From Salinisphaera hydrothermalis (GTDB taxonomy: Bacteria; Pseudomonadota; Gammaproteobacteria; Nevskiales; Salinisphaeraceae): DNA of 64,000 nt. A program made the translations under genes and the position numbers. The stretch lies in NCBI RefSeq assembly GCF_040361195.1, contig NZ_APNE01000001.1, one strand, 5' to 3'. Position 1 is the first letter of the stretch, and the number at the start of each line of letters is the position of its first letter. Shown here piece after piece: positions 50,194-59,376 of this stretch. A model generated the notes under the pieces. That model saw only the letters and a program-made list of their open reading frames with translations. It had not been told where the DNA came from and ran no database searches.

Positions 50194-50602
50194 CGGCGTG
50201 TTGTGGCGCAAACCTGCCTGCGCTTATAGCAGGCAGGCGAGGGCGGCGCTATCCGCAGCAATACGCAGTGTGTTGCAGCCTCGACCGGCGCGGAAATTCC
50301 TCCCCGCGATGCGACAGCGATGAACCGATCGTGCGGGGCAGGCGGACGGCGACGGCCGGCGGCTGCTATTCGGGACGGGAGCGTCGACTTCAGCGTCGAC
50401 TGACCTGGGCTCGGCGATCAGACGGCCGGAGTTCGCGACCGGGATGCGCCGCAGGACGCGAACTGAATCCCGGCGGTTCGGGCTGACATCGCTCGCGCCA
50501 ATGACGCCGATAGGCAGAATCACACGTCGCGGGTCTTGAAGTCATGCATGATGCACCGATCTAGAATGCTTACTGAATTATTGCGTCCAATCGGAGTGCT
50601 GC
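50194..50602. other. Divergent intergenic region, 409 bp, nothing recognised
   Basis: This lies between the divergent quinoprotein and flavin oxidoreductase genes. No frame gives a plausible protein. AT-rich sequence between 50525 and 50590 probably includes the promoter of the oxidoreductase gene, but I cannot pick hexamers with confidence. Confidence 0.5.
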
Positions 50603-51676
50603 ATGCCTGATCTGTTCAAACCCTGGACCATTGGCGACGTGACCTTTCGCAATCGCATCTTCGTGTCGCCGATGTGTCAGTACTCGGCCGACGACGGTTA
50701 CCCGAACGACTGGCATTTCGTGCATCTGGGCTCGCGTGCCGTCGGTGGTGCCGGTCTGGTCATGATGGAAGCCACGGCCGTGACCCCCGAAGGCCGGATC
50801 ACGCCGGGCGATCTGGGGATCTGGAGCGACGATCACGTTGCCGAGTTCAAGCGCAACGCGGACTTCATCCATGCCCAGGGCGGGGCTGCGGGGGTCCAGC
50901 TGGCCCACGCCGGGCGTAAGGCCTCTTGTGCGGCGCCGTGGGTTGATGGCGGGCGTGCGCTCACGGCCGATGAAGGCGCGTGGCAGACCGTCGCCCCCAG
51001 CGCGATTCCGTTTTCGGACAATGCGCCCACGCCACATGCGTTGACCGCCGATGAGATGCAGGAGATCGTCGATGCATTCGTGGCGGCAGCTCGTCGTGCC
51101 GATGCCGCCGGCATGGACATGATCGAAGTGCACGGTGCCCACGGTTATCTGTTGCACGAGTTCGTCTCGCCGCTATCCAACCAGCGCACCGACGAATATG
51201 GCGGCAGCCTTGAAAATCGCTGTCGTTTCCCGCTGGAGGTCGTACGCGCCGTGCGGGCGGTCTGGCCGGAGAACAAGCCGTTGTTCTATCGCGTATCCGC
51301 CAGCGACTGGGAAGACGGCGGCTGGGACATCGACCAGACCGTTCAACTGGCCCAATGGCTCAAGGCCGAGGGCGTGGACGTGCTCGACTGCTCCGGCGGT
51401 GGTAACACGCCGTCTGCGAAAATCCCGGTCGGCCCGGGCTACCAGACCGAGTTCGCGGCCCGCGTGCGACGCGAAACCGGCCTGGCGACCGGCGCGGTCG
51501 GCATGATCACCGAGCCGGTTCAGGCCGAGCATATTGTGCACTCCGGTCAGGCCGACTGTGTGCTGCTGGCTCGTGAACTGCTGCGTGACCCGTATTTCCC
51601 CTTGCGGGCCGCGGCCGAACTGCACGGCGACGATAATCAGGCGCCGCCGGTGCAGTATGCGCGTGCCTTCACTTAA
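50603..51676 (+). CDS. NADH:flavin oxidoreductase, old yellow enzyme family
   Basis: A 357-residue TIM-barrel flavoprotein. FRNRIFVSPMCQYSADDG near the start, MIEVHGAHGYLLHEFVSPLS in the middle, and the following RTDEYGGSLENR are the family signature; the Cys in SPMCQYS marks the YqjM/thermophilic-like subclass. FMN is bound non-covalently. It reduces activated double bonds of enones, nitro compounds or related electrophiles with NAD(P)H. The protein is cytoplasmic and monocistronic. The physiological substrate is rarely known for this family. Confidence 0.93.
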   Translation: MPDLFKPWTIGDVTFRNRIFVSPMCQYSADDGYPNDWHFVHLGSRAVGGAGLVMMEATAVTPEGRITPGDLGIWSDDHVAEFKRNADFIHAQGGAAGVQLAHAGRKASCAAPWVDGGRALTADEGAWQTVAPSAIPFSDNAPTPHALTADEMQEIVDAFVAAARRADAAGMDMIEVHGAHGYLLHEFVSPLSNQRTDEYGGSLENRCRFPLEVVRAVRAVWPENKPLFYRVSASDWEDGGWDIDQTVQLAQWLKAEGVDVLDCSGGGNTPSAKIPVGPGYQTEFAARVRRETGLATGAVGMITEPVQAEHIVHSGQADCVLLARELLRDPYFPLRAAAELHGDDNQAPPVQYARAFT

Positions 51677-51858
51677 GACGCGCCCTCGGGCGTCGCGACG
51701 CCGCTAGGCGGCGACCGGGCCGGCGACATCGCGAGTCGGTGTCGCCGGCCCGATTCATGATCAGGTCGACCGTTTCCGGTCACGTTGCAATTGAAGCGGC
51801 ATTCATCGAAATCGACGCGCAGTCGGCAGGGCACGCGATCGCCGGTTAGAATTGCACG

Positions 51859-52842
51859 ATGCAGCGACCTCGTTTCTTGCCCGACAATTTCATCCTCGCG
51901 CTAATCTCGGCGATCGTGCTGGCGACGTTCCTGCCGATCCGTGGCGGTATGGCCACGATCTACGAGCACGCCACGACCGTAGCGATCGCATTGTTGTTCT
52001 TCCTGCATGGGGCCAAGCTCTCGCGCGAGGCGGTGATCGCCGGGGCGTCGAACTGGCGCCTGCATCTTTGCGTGTTGGCGGCGACCTTTGTCTTGTTCCC
52101 GGCGCTAGGGCTGGCGGCGCATCCGTTGTTGTCGGATCTGCTGACGCCGGGCCTGGCCGCCGGCGTGCTGTTCGTCTGCTTGCTGCCGTCGACCGTGCAG
52201 TCCTCGATCGCCTTCACGTCCATCGCCGGCGGTAACGTATCGGCGGCGGTGTGCAGCGCGAGCGTATCCAATCTGCTGGGCGTGTTCTTGACCCCGGTGC
52301 TTGCCGGCCTGTTTCTGTCGCAGGCCGGGCATGCCGGCGGCTCGATGCCGGCCGTGGTGCATATCGTCAGCGAGATCGTGCTGCCGTTCGCGGCCGGTCA
52401 GGTCGCCCGGCGCTGGATTGGCGGCTGGGTGAAAGCCCATCCGAAGGTCGTCAAATTCGTGGACCAAGGCTCGATCGTCCTCGTGGTCTACGGCGCGTTC
52501 TCGGCCTCGGTGGTTCAGGGGCTGTGGCATCAGATTCCGCCTCAGGCGCTGGCCTGGTTGTTCGTAGCCGATGCGGTACTGCTGGCGATTGTGCTCGCGG
52601 TGACTTACGGGGTGGGGCGCGCCTTGTTTTCGCGCGAGGACGCACTGGTCCTGTTGTTCTGTGGTTCCAAGAAATCGCTGGCTAGCGGTATTCCCATCGC
52701 CAAGGTGCTGTTCGCCTCGAGCGCATTGGGTGCCATCGTGCTGCCGCTCATGATCTTTCATCAGATTCAGCTGATCGCCTGCGCGGCCATCGCACGGCGC
52801 GCGGCCCGCCACGCCCCGGACGCCGAACCCGTTCGCGGATGA
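51859..52842 (+). CDS. Bile acid:sodium symporter family (BASS) transporter
   Basis: The 327-residue protein has about ten membrane helices. LLPSTVQSSIAFTSIAGGN and LFCGSKKSLASGIPIAKVLF are the two crossover regions that bind sodium in this family, the second being the GSKKS motif of the bacterial YfeH-type subgroup. It moves an organic anion, such as a keto acid, by sodium symport. Its last four bases overlap the start of the MFS gene (ATGA), so the two transporters are co-expressed, but their substrates are unknown. Confidence 0.9.
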   Translation: MQRPRFLPDNFILALISAIVLATFLPIRGGMATIYEHATTVAIALLFFLHGAKLSREAVIAGASNWRLHLCVLAATFVLFPALGLAAHPLLSDLLTPGLAAGVLFVCLLPSTVQSSIAFTSIAGGNVSAAVCSASVSNLLGVFLTPVLAGLFLSQAGHAGGSMPAVVHIVSEIVLPFAAGQVARRWIGGWVKAHPKVVKFVDQGSIVLVVYGAFSASVVQGLWHQIPPQALAWLFVADAVLLAIVLAVTYGVGRALFSREDALVLLFCGSKKSLASGIPIAKVLFASSALGAIVLPLMIFHQIQLIACAAIARRAARHAPDAEPVRG

Positions 52843-54050
52843 CGCGAACCCGGCAAAGCTGGGCGATCGCGGCGATCGCTTTCACCGGTGGCGTGGGCGG
52901 CGGCGTGGTGTTTCCCATCCTGCCCGTGGTGGGCGTGCAGCTCGGTATCGGCGGCGCCATGATCGGGCTGATTCTGTCGGCGAATCGGATCGCGCGGTTG
53001 GTATTCAATCCGGCGACCGGTTCGCTGCTCGATCGCTTCGGCGCGCGCTGGCCGGTGGTCTTCGGTCTGTTGCTGGAGACGGTGGGTACCGGTGCGTATT
53101 CGATGGCCTTGTCGGCCGATCGGCCTGCGCTATGGTTCCTGCTTGGTCGCATTATCTGGGGGCTGGGGTCGTCGCTGCTGCTGGTGGGGGCGCTGGCGGC
53201 GATCATGTCGATCAGCCAGGACGCTTCCCGCGGCGGCATGACGGCGCGCGTGCGAACCGCCATCAGTCTCGGCTTTCCCGGCGGGCTCGTCATCGGCGGC
53301 CTGGTGGCAGATATCGTCTCCGACAACGCGGCGTTTCTGGTAGCGACGGGTTTGAGTCTCGCGGCAGCGATCGGAGCTGCCTGCGTCATGTCCGAGCATG
53401 CCGAGCCGCGTCGCCGGGCGCCGGCCGCGAACGGCTCGCGCTGGGTCGCCTGGGGCGAGGTGCTGTCGCTGCGGACACTGCGCATCATTTTTGCCGCCAA
53501 CGCGCTGTTGTTCTTCGCCGTGTCCGGCGTATTACTGGCCACGGTCGCGCTCGCCGTCGACGCGCGTCATCTGTTGTTGTTTGGCCTCGGGGCGCAAGGC
53601 AGCGCCGGGTTGTTGATGGCGGTGCTGATGGGGGCCCGCGCTTCCGCGTCGCTGGCCTGCGGGCGTTATCTGGACCGCTCGGCCTCGCGTACGCGTCTGC
53701 TGTTGCCGGCCATGGCCGGGGTGGCGATCGGTTTCGTTGTGTTCGGGCTGGCGACCAATCTCGGGCTGGCGATCATTGGGCTGCTGTGTATCGGCGCCGG
53801 GGCGGGTGGGCTGACGATCCCGATGCTCACGTTGCTTGGCGATGTGGCGCCGTCGCATATCCACGGCCGGGCACTGTCCGTGTACCAATGGGCGTCCGAT
53901 CTGGGCGGTGCGCTCGGGCCGATTCTCGGGCTGATGGCCGGACGCTGGATCGGCTACGGGCCGAGTTATGTGGCGGTCGGTCTGCTCATTCTGTCGATGG
54001 TGCTCCCGCTGCGTTACTTGGCCGCCGACGAGCAATCGCGCCACGCCTGA
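52839..54050 (+). CDS. Major facilitator superfamily (MFS) transporter
   Basis: A 403-residue protein with twelve predicted helices. The loop after helix 2 (ANRIARLVFNPATGSLLDRFG) is the GxLxDRxGxR-type motif A of drug/proton antiporters. The middle loop (SEHAEPRRRAPAANGSR) is basic, as expected for cytoplasmic side. Sequence suggests an efflux pump or sugar exporter. It overlaps the BASS gene by four bases and is followed by a 340-bp gene-free stretch. Substrate not assignable. Confidence 0.88.
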   Translation: MTRTRQSWAIAAIAFTGGVGGGVVFPILPVVGVQLGIGGAMIGLILSANRIARLVFNPATGSLLDRFGARWPVVFGLLLETVGTGAYSMALSADRPALWFLLGRIIWGLGSSLLLVGALAAIMSISQDASRGGMTARVRTAISLGFPGGLVIGGLVADIVSDNAAFLVATGLSLAAAIGAACVMSEHAEPRRRAPAANGSRWVAWGEVLSLRTLRIIFAANALLFFAVSGVLLATVALAVDARHLLLFGLGAQGSAGLLMAVLMGARASASLACGRYLDRSASRTRLLLPAMAGVAIGFVVFGLATNLGLAIIGLLCIGAGAGGLTIPMLTLLGDVAPSHIHGRALSVYQWASDLGGALGPILGLMAGRWIGYGPSYVAVGLLILSMVLPLRYLAADEQSRHA

Positions 54051-54391
54051 GCCGCACGGTCCGCCCCGGCGAAACCGCATGGGGGGTCTGGCGATCGATG
54101 CCCGCTGCCGTTGCAGCGGATCAAACGTGTCATTCCGGCCGCCGTATCACGTTCGAAAGGTGGGGTTCCCAAGTTTGAGCTTCGAACGCGGATGTGGCGT
54201 TTGTTAGATTATCGTTATATTGGTCGTTTTTTTGGGTTTTTATTGCTTAGTGCATCAAAATTAAAGAATGGGTTTGCCGGGTCGATAGAGTGACGGCTGC
54301 GTCGACGCCAGTGGCGCCGCGAAGCTATTGGGGCGTGTCGTCACAAGGGGCGCTCCAGTGAAGCCGATCCTTCCTTCTATCGTGGTGCGCT
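54051..54391. other. Intergenic region before the chemoreceptor gene, 341 bp
   Basis: No gene is supported. The middle (about 54195-54270) is markedly AT-rich with long T runs, unlike the surroundings. It contains a probable sigma-28 promoter at 54262-54288, listed separately. TTCGAA occurs twice near 54150-54182 as a short repeat. Confidence 0.55.
54262..54288 (+). promoter_or_regulatory. Probable sigma-28 (FliA) promoter for the chemoreceptor gene
   Basis: TAAAGAAT (54262-54269) and GTCGATAG (54281-54288) match the sigma-28 consensus TAAAGTTT and GCCGATAA at six of eight positions each, with the exact 11-bp spacer. Transcription would begin near 54295, about 97 bases before the gene. Chemoreceptor genes are typical FliA targets. 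Confidence 0.6.
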
Positions 54392-56077
54392 GTGGTGTTC
54401 AGGAAATCCAAATTGAAGACTCGTTTCAATAAAATCAGCGTCAAGTACGCGGTTGTTTTCGTAGGCGTTGCTCTGTCGCTGCTGATCGTATTCGCGACCG
54501 GCGTGATGCTTGCGCATTTGCTGAAGCAGCGCATGGCGGAGTTCAGCGGCCCCTTCAGCGAGGCGACGAGTCTCGTGCTGAACGCCGATCGCGATCTCTA
54601 TCAGGCGCGTGTTGCCGAGCTGGAGTATCTGAATCTCTCGCCCGGTTCGAGTCCGGCCAAGAAAGCGCTCTCGGATTACCAGGAAAACGCGCAGCAGGCG
54701 CATGACCGCATGCAGAAATTCGTGCAAACGATGGCTGCCTATCCTGATGTCGTGGCTTCGGCGGATGGGTTTAAGCAGCGTTACGACCGATGGCAATCCG
54801 AGTCGCAGAAGGTTTTCGATCTGTACGATGGCGGCGACCGGGCGGCGGCGGTGACGCAGCTCAATGGCGTATCGGCTCAGGCATTCCAGCAGTTGCGTGC
54901 GCTCTATAATGCGGGCGGCGAAGCGACCCAGGCCAGGATTGCCAAGCTGCAGTCGCAGACGTTCGCCGAGGTTGGGCATCAGCAGCTCATCGCCGGCATT
55001 TTTTCGCTGGTGGTGGCCGTCCTGGCGATGCTCGTGGCCATCGTCGGGCCGTTGACGATGTCGCGGGCGATTCGCCGGGTGACGAACCGGATTCAGGAAA
55101 TCACCGACGGTGACGGCGATCTGACGGCGCGCATCACGACCACGCGGGGTGATGAGATCGGTGATCTGGCCCATCATTTCAATCGTTTCATCGCGCGTAT
55201 GGACCGCACCCTGGGTTCGGTTCGGGATAGTTCCGAGAGCGTGCAGACAGCCTCCGGTGAAATTGCCCAGGGCAGTCAGGCGCTGGCTTCCCGTACCGAA
55301 CAGTCGGCGGCGAACCTGGAGGAGACGTCGGCGGCGATGGAACAGATCACCGCGACCGTTCGCAACACCGCCGAGGCAGCAGAGCAGGGCAACACGCTCG
55401 CCCAGTCGACCGCGGAAATCGCGGGTCGCGGCGCCAGCGCCATGCGTGACATGGAAGAGAACATGGCGGAGATCAGCGGCTCGGCCTCGGAAATATCGGC
55501 CATCACCACATTGATCGACGACATCGCTTTTCAGACCAATCTGCTGGCGCTCAACGCATCGGTCGAAGCAGCGCGGGCTGGCGAGCACGGGCGCGGGTTT
55601 GCCGTCGTGGCGCAGGAGGTCCGGGCGTTGGCCAGCCGGGCCGCGAATGCGTCGGGCGATATCCGCAAGCAGATCGAGCGGGCGGTGAGTCGCAGCCGTT
55701 CGGGCACCGACATCGTGCAGGCCACGGTCGCCACGATCAGCGAGATCGTGACGAGCGTGAACCAGCTCAACGAGGTCATCGGCCAGATTAGCCACGGCGC
55801 ACGGGAACAGAGTCAGGGCCTGGGCCAGGTCCATACCGCCGTGACCGAACTCGACAACGCCACCCAGCAGAACGCCGCGATGGTGGAACAGACCAGTGCT
55901 GCCGCGGTGCACATGCGAGAGCAGGCAGCCCAACTCAACGCGCTGCTGTCATCGTTCCGCCTTAGCGAAACGCTCGGCGGGCCGGAGACGGCCTACGCTG
56001 ATATCCGCGACGCCAAGCCGGCCGGCGAGCCGCGACCGGGCTACGATAATCCGGCCGGCAGATCGCTCGCAGTGTGA
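54392..56077 (+). CDS. Methyl-accepting chemotaxis protein
   Basis: The 561-residue protein has a membrane helix (about 18-44), a periplasmic helical sensor domain (45-190, four-helix bundle type with many Gln/Ala), a second helix (about 203-225), HAMP with the GDLTARI stretch, and a cytoplasmic coiled-coil rod. The hairpin tip region QTNLLALNASVEAARAGEHG and the following GFAVVAQEVRALA are the CheW/CheA-binding signature. No NWETF pentapeptide is at the C-terminus. It starts with GTG at 54392; a TTG at 54413 is possible. The sensed ligand is unknown. No che genes are adjacent. Confidence 0.93.
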   Translation: MVFRKSKLKTRFNKISVKYAVVFVGVALSLLIVFATGVMLAHLLKQRMAEFSGPFSEATSLVLNADRDLYQARVAELEYLNLSPGSSPAKKALSDYQENAQQAHDRMQKFVQTMAAYPDVVASADGFKQRYDRWQSESQKVFDLYDGGDRAAAVTQLNGVSAQAFQQLRALYNAGGEATQARIAKLQSQTFAEVGHQQLIAGIFSLVVAVLAMLVAIVGPLTMSRAIRRVTNRIQEITDGDGDLTARITTTRGDEIGDLAHHFNRFIARMDRTLGSVRDSSESVQTASGEIAQGSQALASRTEQSAANLEETSAAMEQITATVRNTAEAAEQGNTLAQSTAEIAGRGASAMRDMEENMAEISGSASEISAITTLIDDIAFQTNLLALNASVEAARAGEHGRGFAVVAQEVRALASRAANASGDIRKQIERAVSRSRSGTDIVQATVATISEIVTSVNQLNEVIGQISHGAREQSQGLGQVHTAVTELDNATQQNAAMVEQTSAAAVHMREQAAQLNALLSSFRLSETLGGPETAYADIRDAKPAGEPRPGYDNPAGRSLAV

Positions 56078-56116
56078 TCGACGTGCGTGACGGCGGCGGT
56101 GTGGCTAGCGTCGTCG

Positions 56117-56998
56117 TCACGACTCGCCCAGCGGCAGACGCTCGATTGTCCGGCCGGCGTCGTCGATCCAGACGGTCTCCGCGCGCACGCTGATGTCTTC
56201 GAGCGACAGGCAGACATGATGACGCCGTCCGCCACCCTGCTCGATACGTGGCACACGGGCGGCGTTGATGTATAGCGTGTCGTCCTGGCGCGCCCAGGTT
56301 CGGCGCCAGGCGCCGGAGTGCTTGCTTTGATGATGCATGTGCCCGGCGATGACCGCGCGTACGCGATGGCCGGTGGCGCGGGCGTGTGCCAGCGCATCCC
56401 GCAGGTCCGGGTCGCCGAAATCGCCAAGCGTGGGATCGAAATCGCAACCGAACGGGTCCGTGGGCGCGTCTCCGAGCCCGGCCGGGCCATTGTGCGCCAG
56501 GACAATCAGATCGCGTGGGGCTGTATCGATCAGCGCACACAGCCGGTCACGGCTGTCGGCGAAGCTGGATACGTTGAAAGCGTGTTTGAGGTAAGGCCGG
56601 AAATACAGCCGGTTGCCGCCCATCGCATGCGGGCGCGCAATGATCAGGCCGAGATCGGCGGCCAGCGCGTGGCGACTGAAGCCGCCGAGCGTGACCGGCC
56701 CGAGGTCGGCCTCGAGCCGGGCGATACGTCGCCGCATGCCGATGGCACCCCAGCGGGTTGCCCAGCGACGACCGCGGATTTCGGCGATGAGTTGCGGCAG
56801 GGTGGTTGCGTCGTGATTGCCCGGAATGGCCCATGCCGGCAGCGTAAGCCGCGCCAGCCGCTGCGCGACCGGTCGACTGTTCACCACGCGTGCGAAATCG
56901 CCCACGAACAGCAGCGCATCGTAGCCCGATGCATTGAAGAACGCGGTGTCGCGCTCGTCCCAGGCGCCGTGGATATCGCCGATGATGCCGATCTGCAT
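56117..56998 (-). CDS. Calcineurin-like metallophosphoesterase
   Basis: The 293-residue protein has the five-block metal site: GDIHG (Asp8, His10), GDFAR (Asp34), GNHD (Asn61-His62), LAHNGPAG and GHMHH. It is cytoplasmic, since no signal peptide is seen. It resembles predicted phosphohydrolases of cyanobacteria and proteobacteria whose substrates are undefined (TIGR04168-type, recalled and not verified). It is a single gene between the chemoreceptor and the second TonB receptor, transcribed on the opposite strand. Confidence 0.87.
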   Translation of the reverse strand: MQIGIIGDIHGAWDERDTAFFNASGYDALLFVGDFARVVNSRPVAQRLARLTLPAWAIPGNHDATTLPQLIAEIRGRRWATRWGAIGMRRRIARLEADLGPVTLGGFSRHALAADLGLIIARPHAMGGNRLYFRPYLKHAFNVSSFADSRDRLCALIDTAPRDLIVLAHNGPAGLGDAPTDPFGCDFDPTLGDFGDPDLRDALAHARATGHRVRAVIAGHMHHQSKHSGAWRRTWARQDDTLYINAARVPRIEQGGGRRHHVCLSLEDISVRAETVWIDDAGRTIERLPLGES

Positions 56999-57126
56999 CC
57001 GATGTTTTTAAAAACACGGATTTCGCGCGTCAAGTCGCCGCGACCGCGACGATATGTCGCATGGGGTGGAGCGTCTGGGCCGGCTAGTCTTGGCGCCGTT
57101 TTCAAATCGTTTTTCGGGGGCAGACG

Positions 57127-59280
57127 ATGCGGCGTTATTCGACCATGGTGTGGGGCGGCTTGTGCCTCAGTGCGGCCACGCCGGTGCTGGCGCAGGGCGA
57201 GCCGTCGGGGCATCCCGCGGCCGGGCCGGTGCCCGCTTCGAGTGCGAGCGTCACGCAGCTCGCGCCGTTGACCGTGGAGGGCATGATCAGCCGGGCCGAT
57301 CTCGTCGAGCCGCCCATCGCGTCTTCGATCGTGGATACGGCCGCAGCGATGACGGACGTGCCCGGTGGCGCCTTGATCGACAATGGTGGGCTGTCGGGCC
57401 AGGTCCAGTTCCGTGGGCTCACCGGTTATCGCAACCAGATCACGATCGACGGCATGGGCGTGGCCCCGGGCGGACCGAACTGGATGGACCCGCCGCTACA
57501 CTATGCGCCGGCCGCGTTGGTCGAGTCGCTGACGGTGACACGCGGTATTCCATCGGTGGCGGACAGCGTGGACACGATCGGCACGGCCGTGAACGCGACG
57601 ACGCGGCAGAGCCATTACGCCCGCGGCGAAAATTACGAGTGGCACGGCTGGGGCGAAGCCACGACCCAAACGGTCGACGACGGCTATAGCCTGTCCGGCC
57701 AGACGAGCCTGGCCAACGACATCAATCGCCTGGGTTTGACCGCGGTAACCGATCACGCGGCCAACCGGCGCACGCCCTACGGCAAGCTGAAGGCCTCGTC
57801 CTATGATCGCAAGCAGTACGGGCTCGACTTCGGGCATCGCGAAGCCTGGGGCGAGAGCTCTGGCTTCGTGCGTATGCAACGCACCGGCGATACCGGCAAT
57901 CCGGATTTGCCGCTCGACGTGCATTATTTCCATAGCGCGCTGGCCGAGTTGAAGCAGCGTGCCGATATTGGCCGGACCCATTTCACCGCTCAGCTCGATT
58001 TCAACCATGTCGAGCACAAAATGGATAACTATATTCTGCGTCCGACGCCGAATTTCTCGCCGCTCAATGGCGATATGTCCGACCCGCGCTACATTCGGGC
58101 ACGCAGTCAGCGTTATGCCGCGAAGTTGCATGCGGCGCATCCGCTGGCCGGCGGCACGTTCAAGGCCGGCTTCGACGGCAGCTGGGTGCAGCACGATGCG
58201 TTCGTCGGCAATCCTAAAATGGCCGCGTTCCGGGTCGACGCCTTCGACGCTATCCGCCGCGACACCTACAGCCTGTTCAGCCAATGGGCGGGCCCGATCA
58301 GCGGGCCATGGCATGGCGAGTTGGGTGTTCGTGACAGTCTCGTGCATACCTCGGCCGGGCCGGGCGGCGTGGCGTCTTCGCTGCCGGTGCCGGCACAGCG
58401 CCTGGCCGCCGATTTCGCGGCTCGCGATCGCAATCAGACCGACAACAACATCGATGTGGTGGCGAAGCTGTCGCGCGATATCGGCCGGCGCTGGCAGGCG
58501 CAACTCGGCCTGGCCCGCAAGACGCGCTCGCCTTATTACACCGAGCGTTATGCCTATATCCCGCTGCAGGCCACGGCCGGTTCGGCGGACGGCAACAACA
58601 CGATCGGCGATACCCGGCTGTCGCCGGAAGTGGCCTATATGGCGGATCTAGGCTTGAGCTTTACGGGTCGCCGGCTGAGCTTCTCGCCCGAGATTTATTA
58701 CCACCGGATCCATGATTACATCACCGCCGTGCCCTACGACGGCGGCAACCCGGACGTGATCCGGGTGTCGACCGTCAACGGCGACCCGACGCCGCTGCAA
58801 TACGCCAACGTCCAAGCCGAGATATACGGAGCCGACATCGCCGCAGCCTACAAGCTCGCCCCGGCGTGGACGCTGTCGGGCGGTGCCGGCTATACGCGCG
58901 GCCGTCGCACCGATACGGGCGATAATCTGTATCGCATCGCGCCCGCGAATATGCGCGCGCAGCTGGTCTATGATCGAGCGGCCTGGCGGTTGTCGGTAGC
59001 CGAGCGTTATGTCTTCGCACAGCATCACATCGCCGAGTCGCATCGCGATGCGAGGCTCGGCGATCCCGACACCGGCGGCTATGCCCTGACCGATATCGCG
59101 GCCCGTTATCGGGCCACAGCGCATGTCTGGGTCGAAGTGGGTGTGGACAATTTGTTCGATCGCCGCTATCGCGACTTCATGAGCGGGTTCAACCGCGTCG
59201 ACGACAGCGCCGTGCCGGTTGGCGCGCGCCTTCCGGGTGCGGGGCGCAATGCGCATGCGACGGTGCATGTGTCGTTCTGA
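57127..59280 (+). CDS. TonB-dependent receptor, copper-receptor (OprC/NosA)-like
   Basis: A 717-residue outer-membrane protein with signal peptide (cleavage after VLAQ region). The plug holds PLTVEGM as possible TonB box, VQFRGLTGYRNQITIDGMGV and the GGPNWMDPPLHYAPAALVES segment, which recalls the GxRMDPP loop of OprC/NosA copper receptors. The barrel ends with HATVHVSF, a proper terminal Phe. No Fur box is seen upstream. It lies directly before regB-regA, so copper or another metal needed for respiratory enzymes may be the cargo; this is inference. Confidence 0.82.
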   Translation: MRRYSTMVWGGLCLSAATPVLAQGEPSGHPAAGPVPASSASVTQLAPLTVEGMISRADLVEPPIASSIVDTAAAMTDVPGGALIDNGGLSGQVQFRGLTGYRNQITIDGMGVAPGGPNWMDPPLHYAPAALVESLTVTRGIPSVADSVDTIGTAVNATTRQSHYARGENYEWHGWGEATTQTVDDGYSLSGQTSLANDINRLGLTAVTDHAANRRTPYGKLKASSYDRKQYGLDFGHREAWGESSGFVRMQRTGDTGNPDLPLDVHYFHSALAELKQRADIGRTHFTAQLDFNHVEHKMDNYILRPTPNFSPLNGDMSDPRYIRARSQRYAAKLHAAHPLAGGTFKAGFDGSWVQHDAFVGNPKMAAFRVDAFDAIRRDTYSLFSQWAGPISGPWHGELGVRDSLVHTSAGPGGVASSLPVPAQRLAADFAARDRNQTDNNIDVVAKLSRDIGRRWQAQLGLARKTRSPYYTERYAYIPLQATAGSADGNNTIGDTRLSPEVAYMADLGLSFTGRRLSFSPEIYYHRIHDYITAVPYDGGNPDVIRVSTVNGDPTPLQYANVQAEIYGADIAAAYKLAPAWTLSGGAGYTRGRRTDTGDNLYRIAPANMRAQLVYDRAAWRLSVAERYVFAQHHIAESHRDARLGDPDTGGYALTDIAARYRATAHVWVEVGVDNLFDRRYRDFMSGFNRVDDSAVPVGARLPGAGRNAHATVHVSF

Positions 59281-59376
59281 AGGCGAGGCGCCGCCGGTCG
59301 GTTGCACGGCGACCGTGCGTGCCACGGCCGGGCATAGGACAATCGCTGGTGTGATTGCTTACAGCCCGAACGCGCC

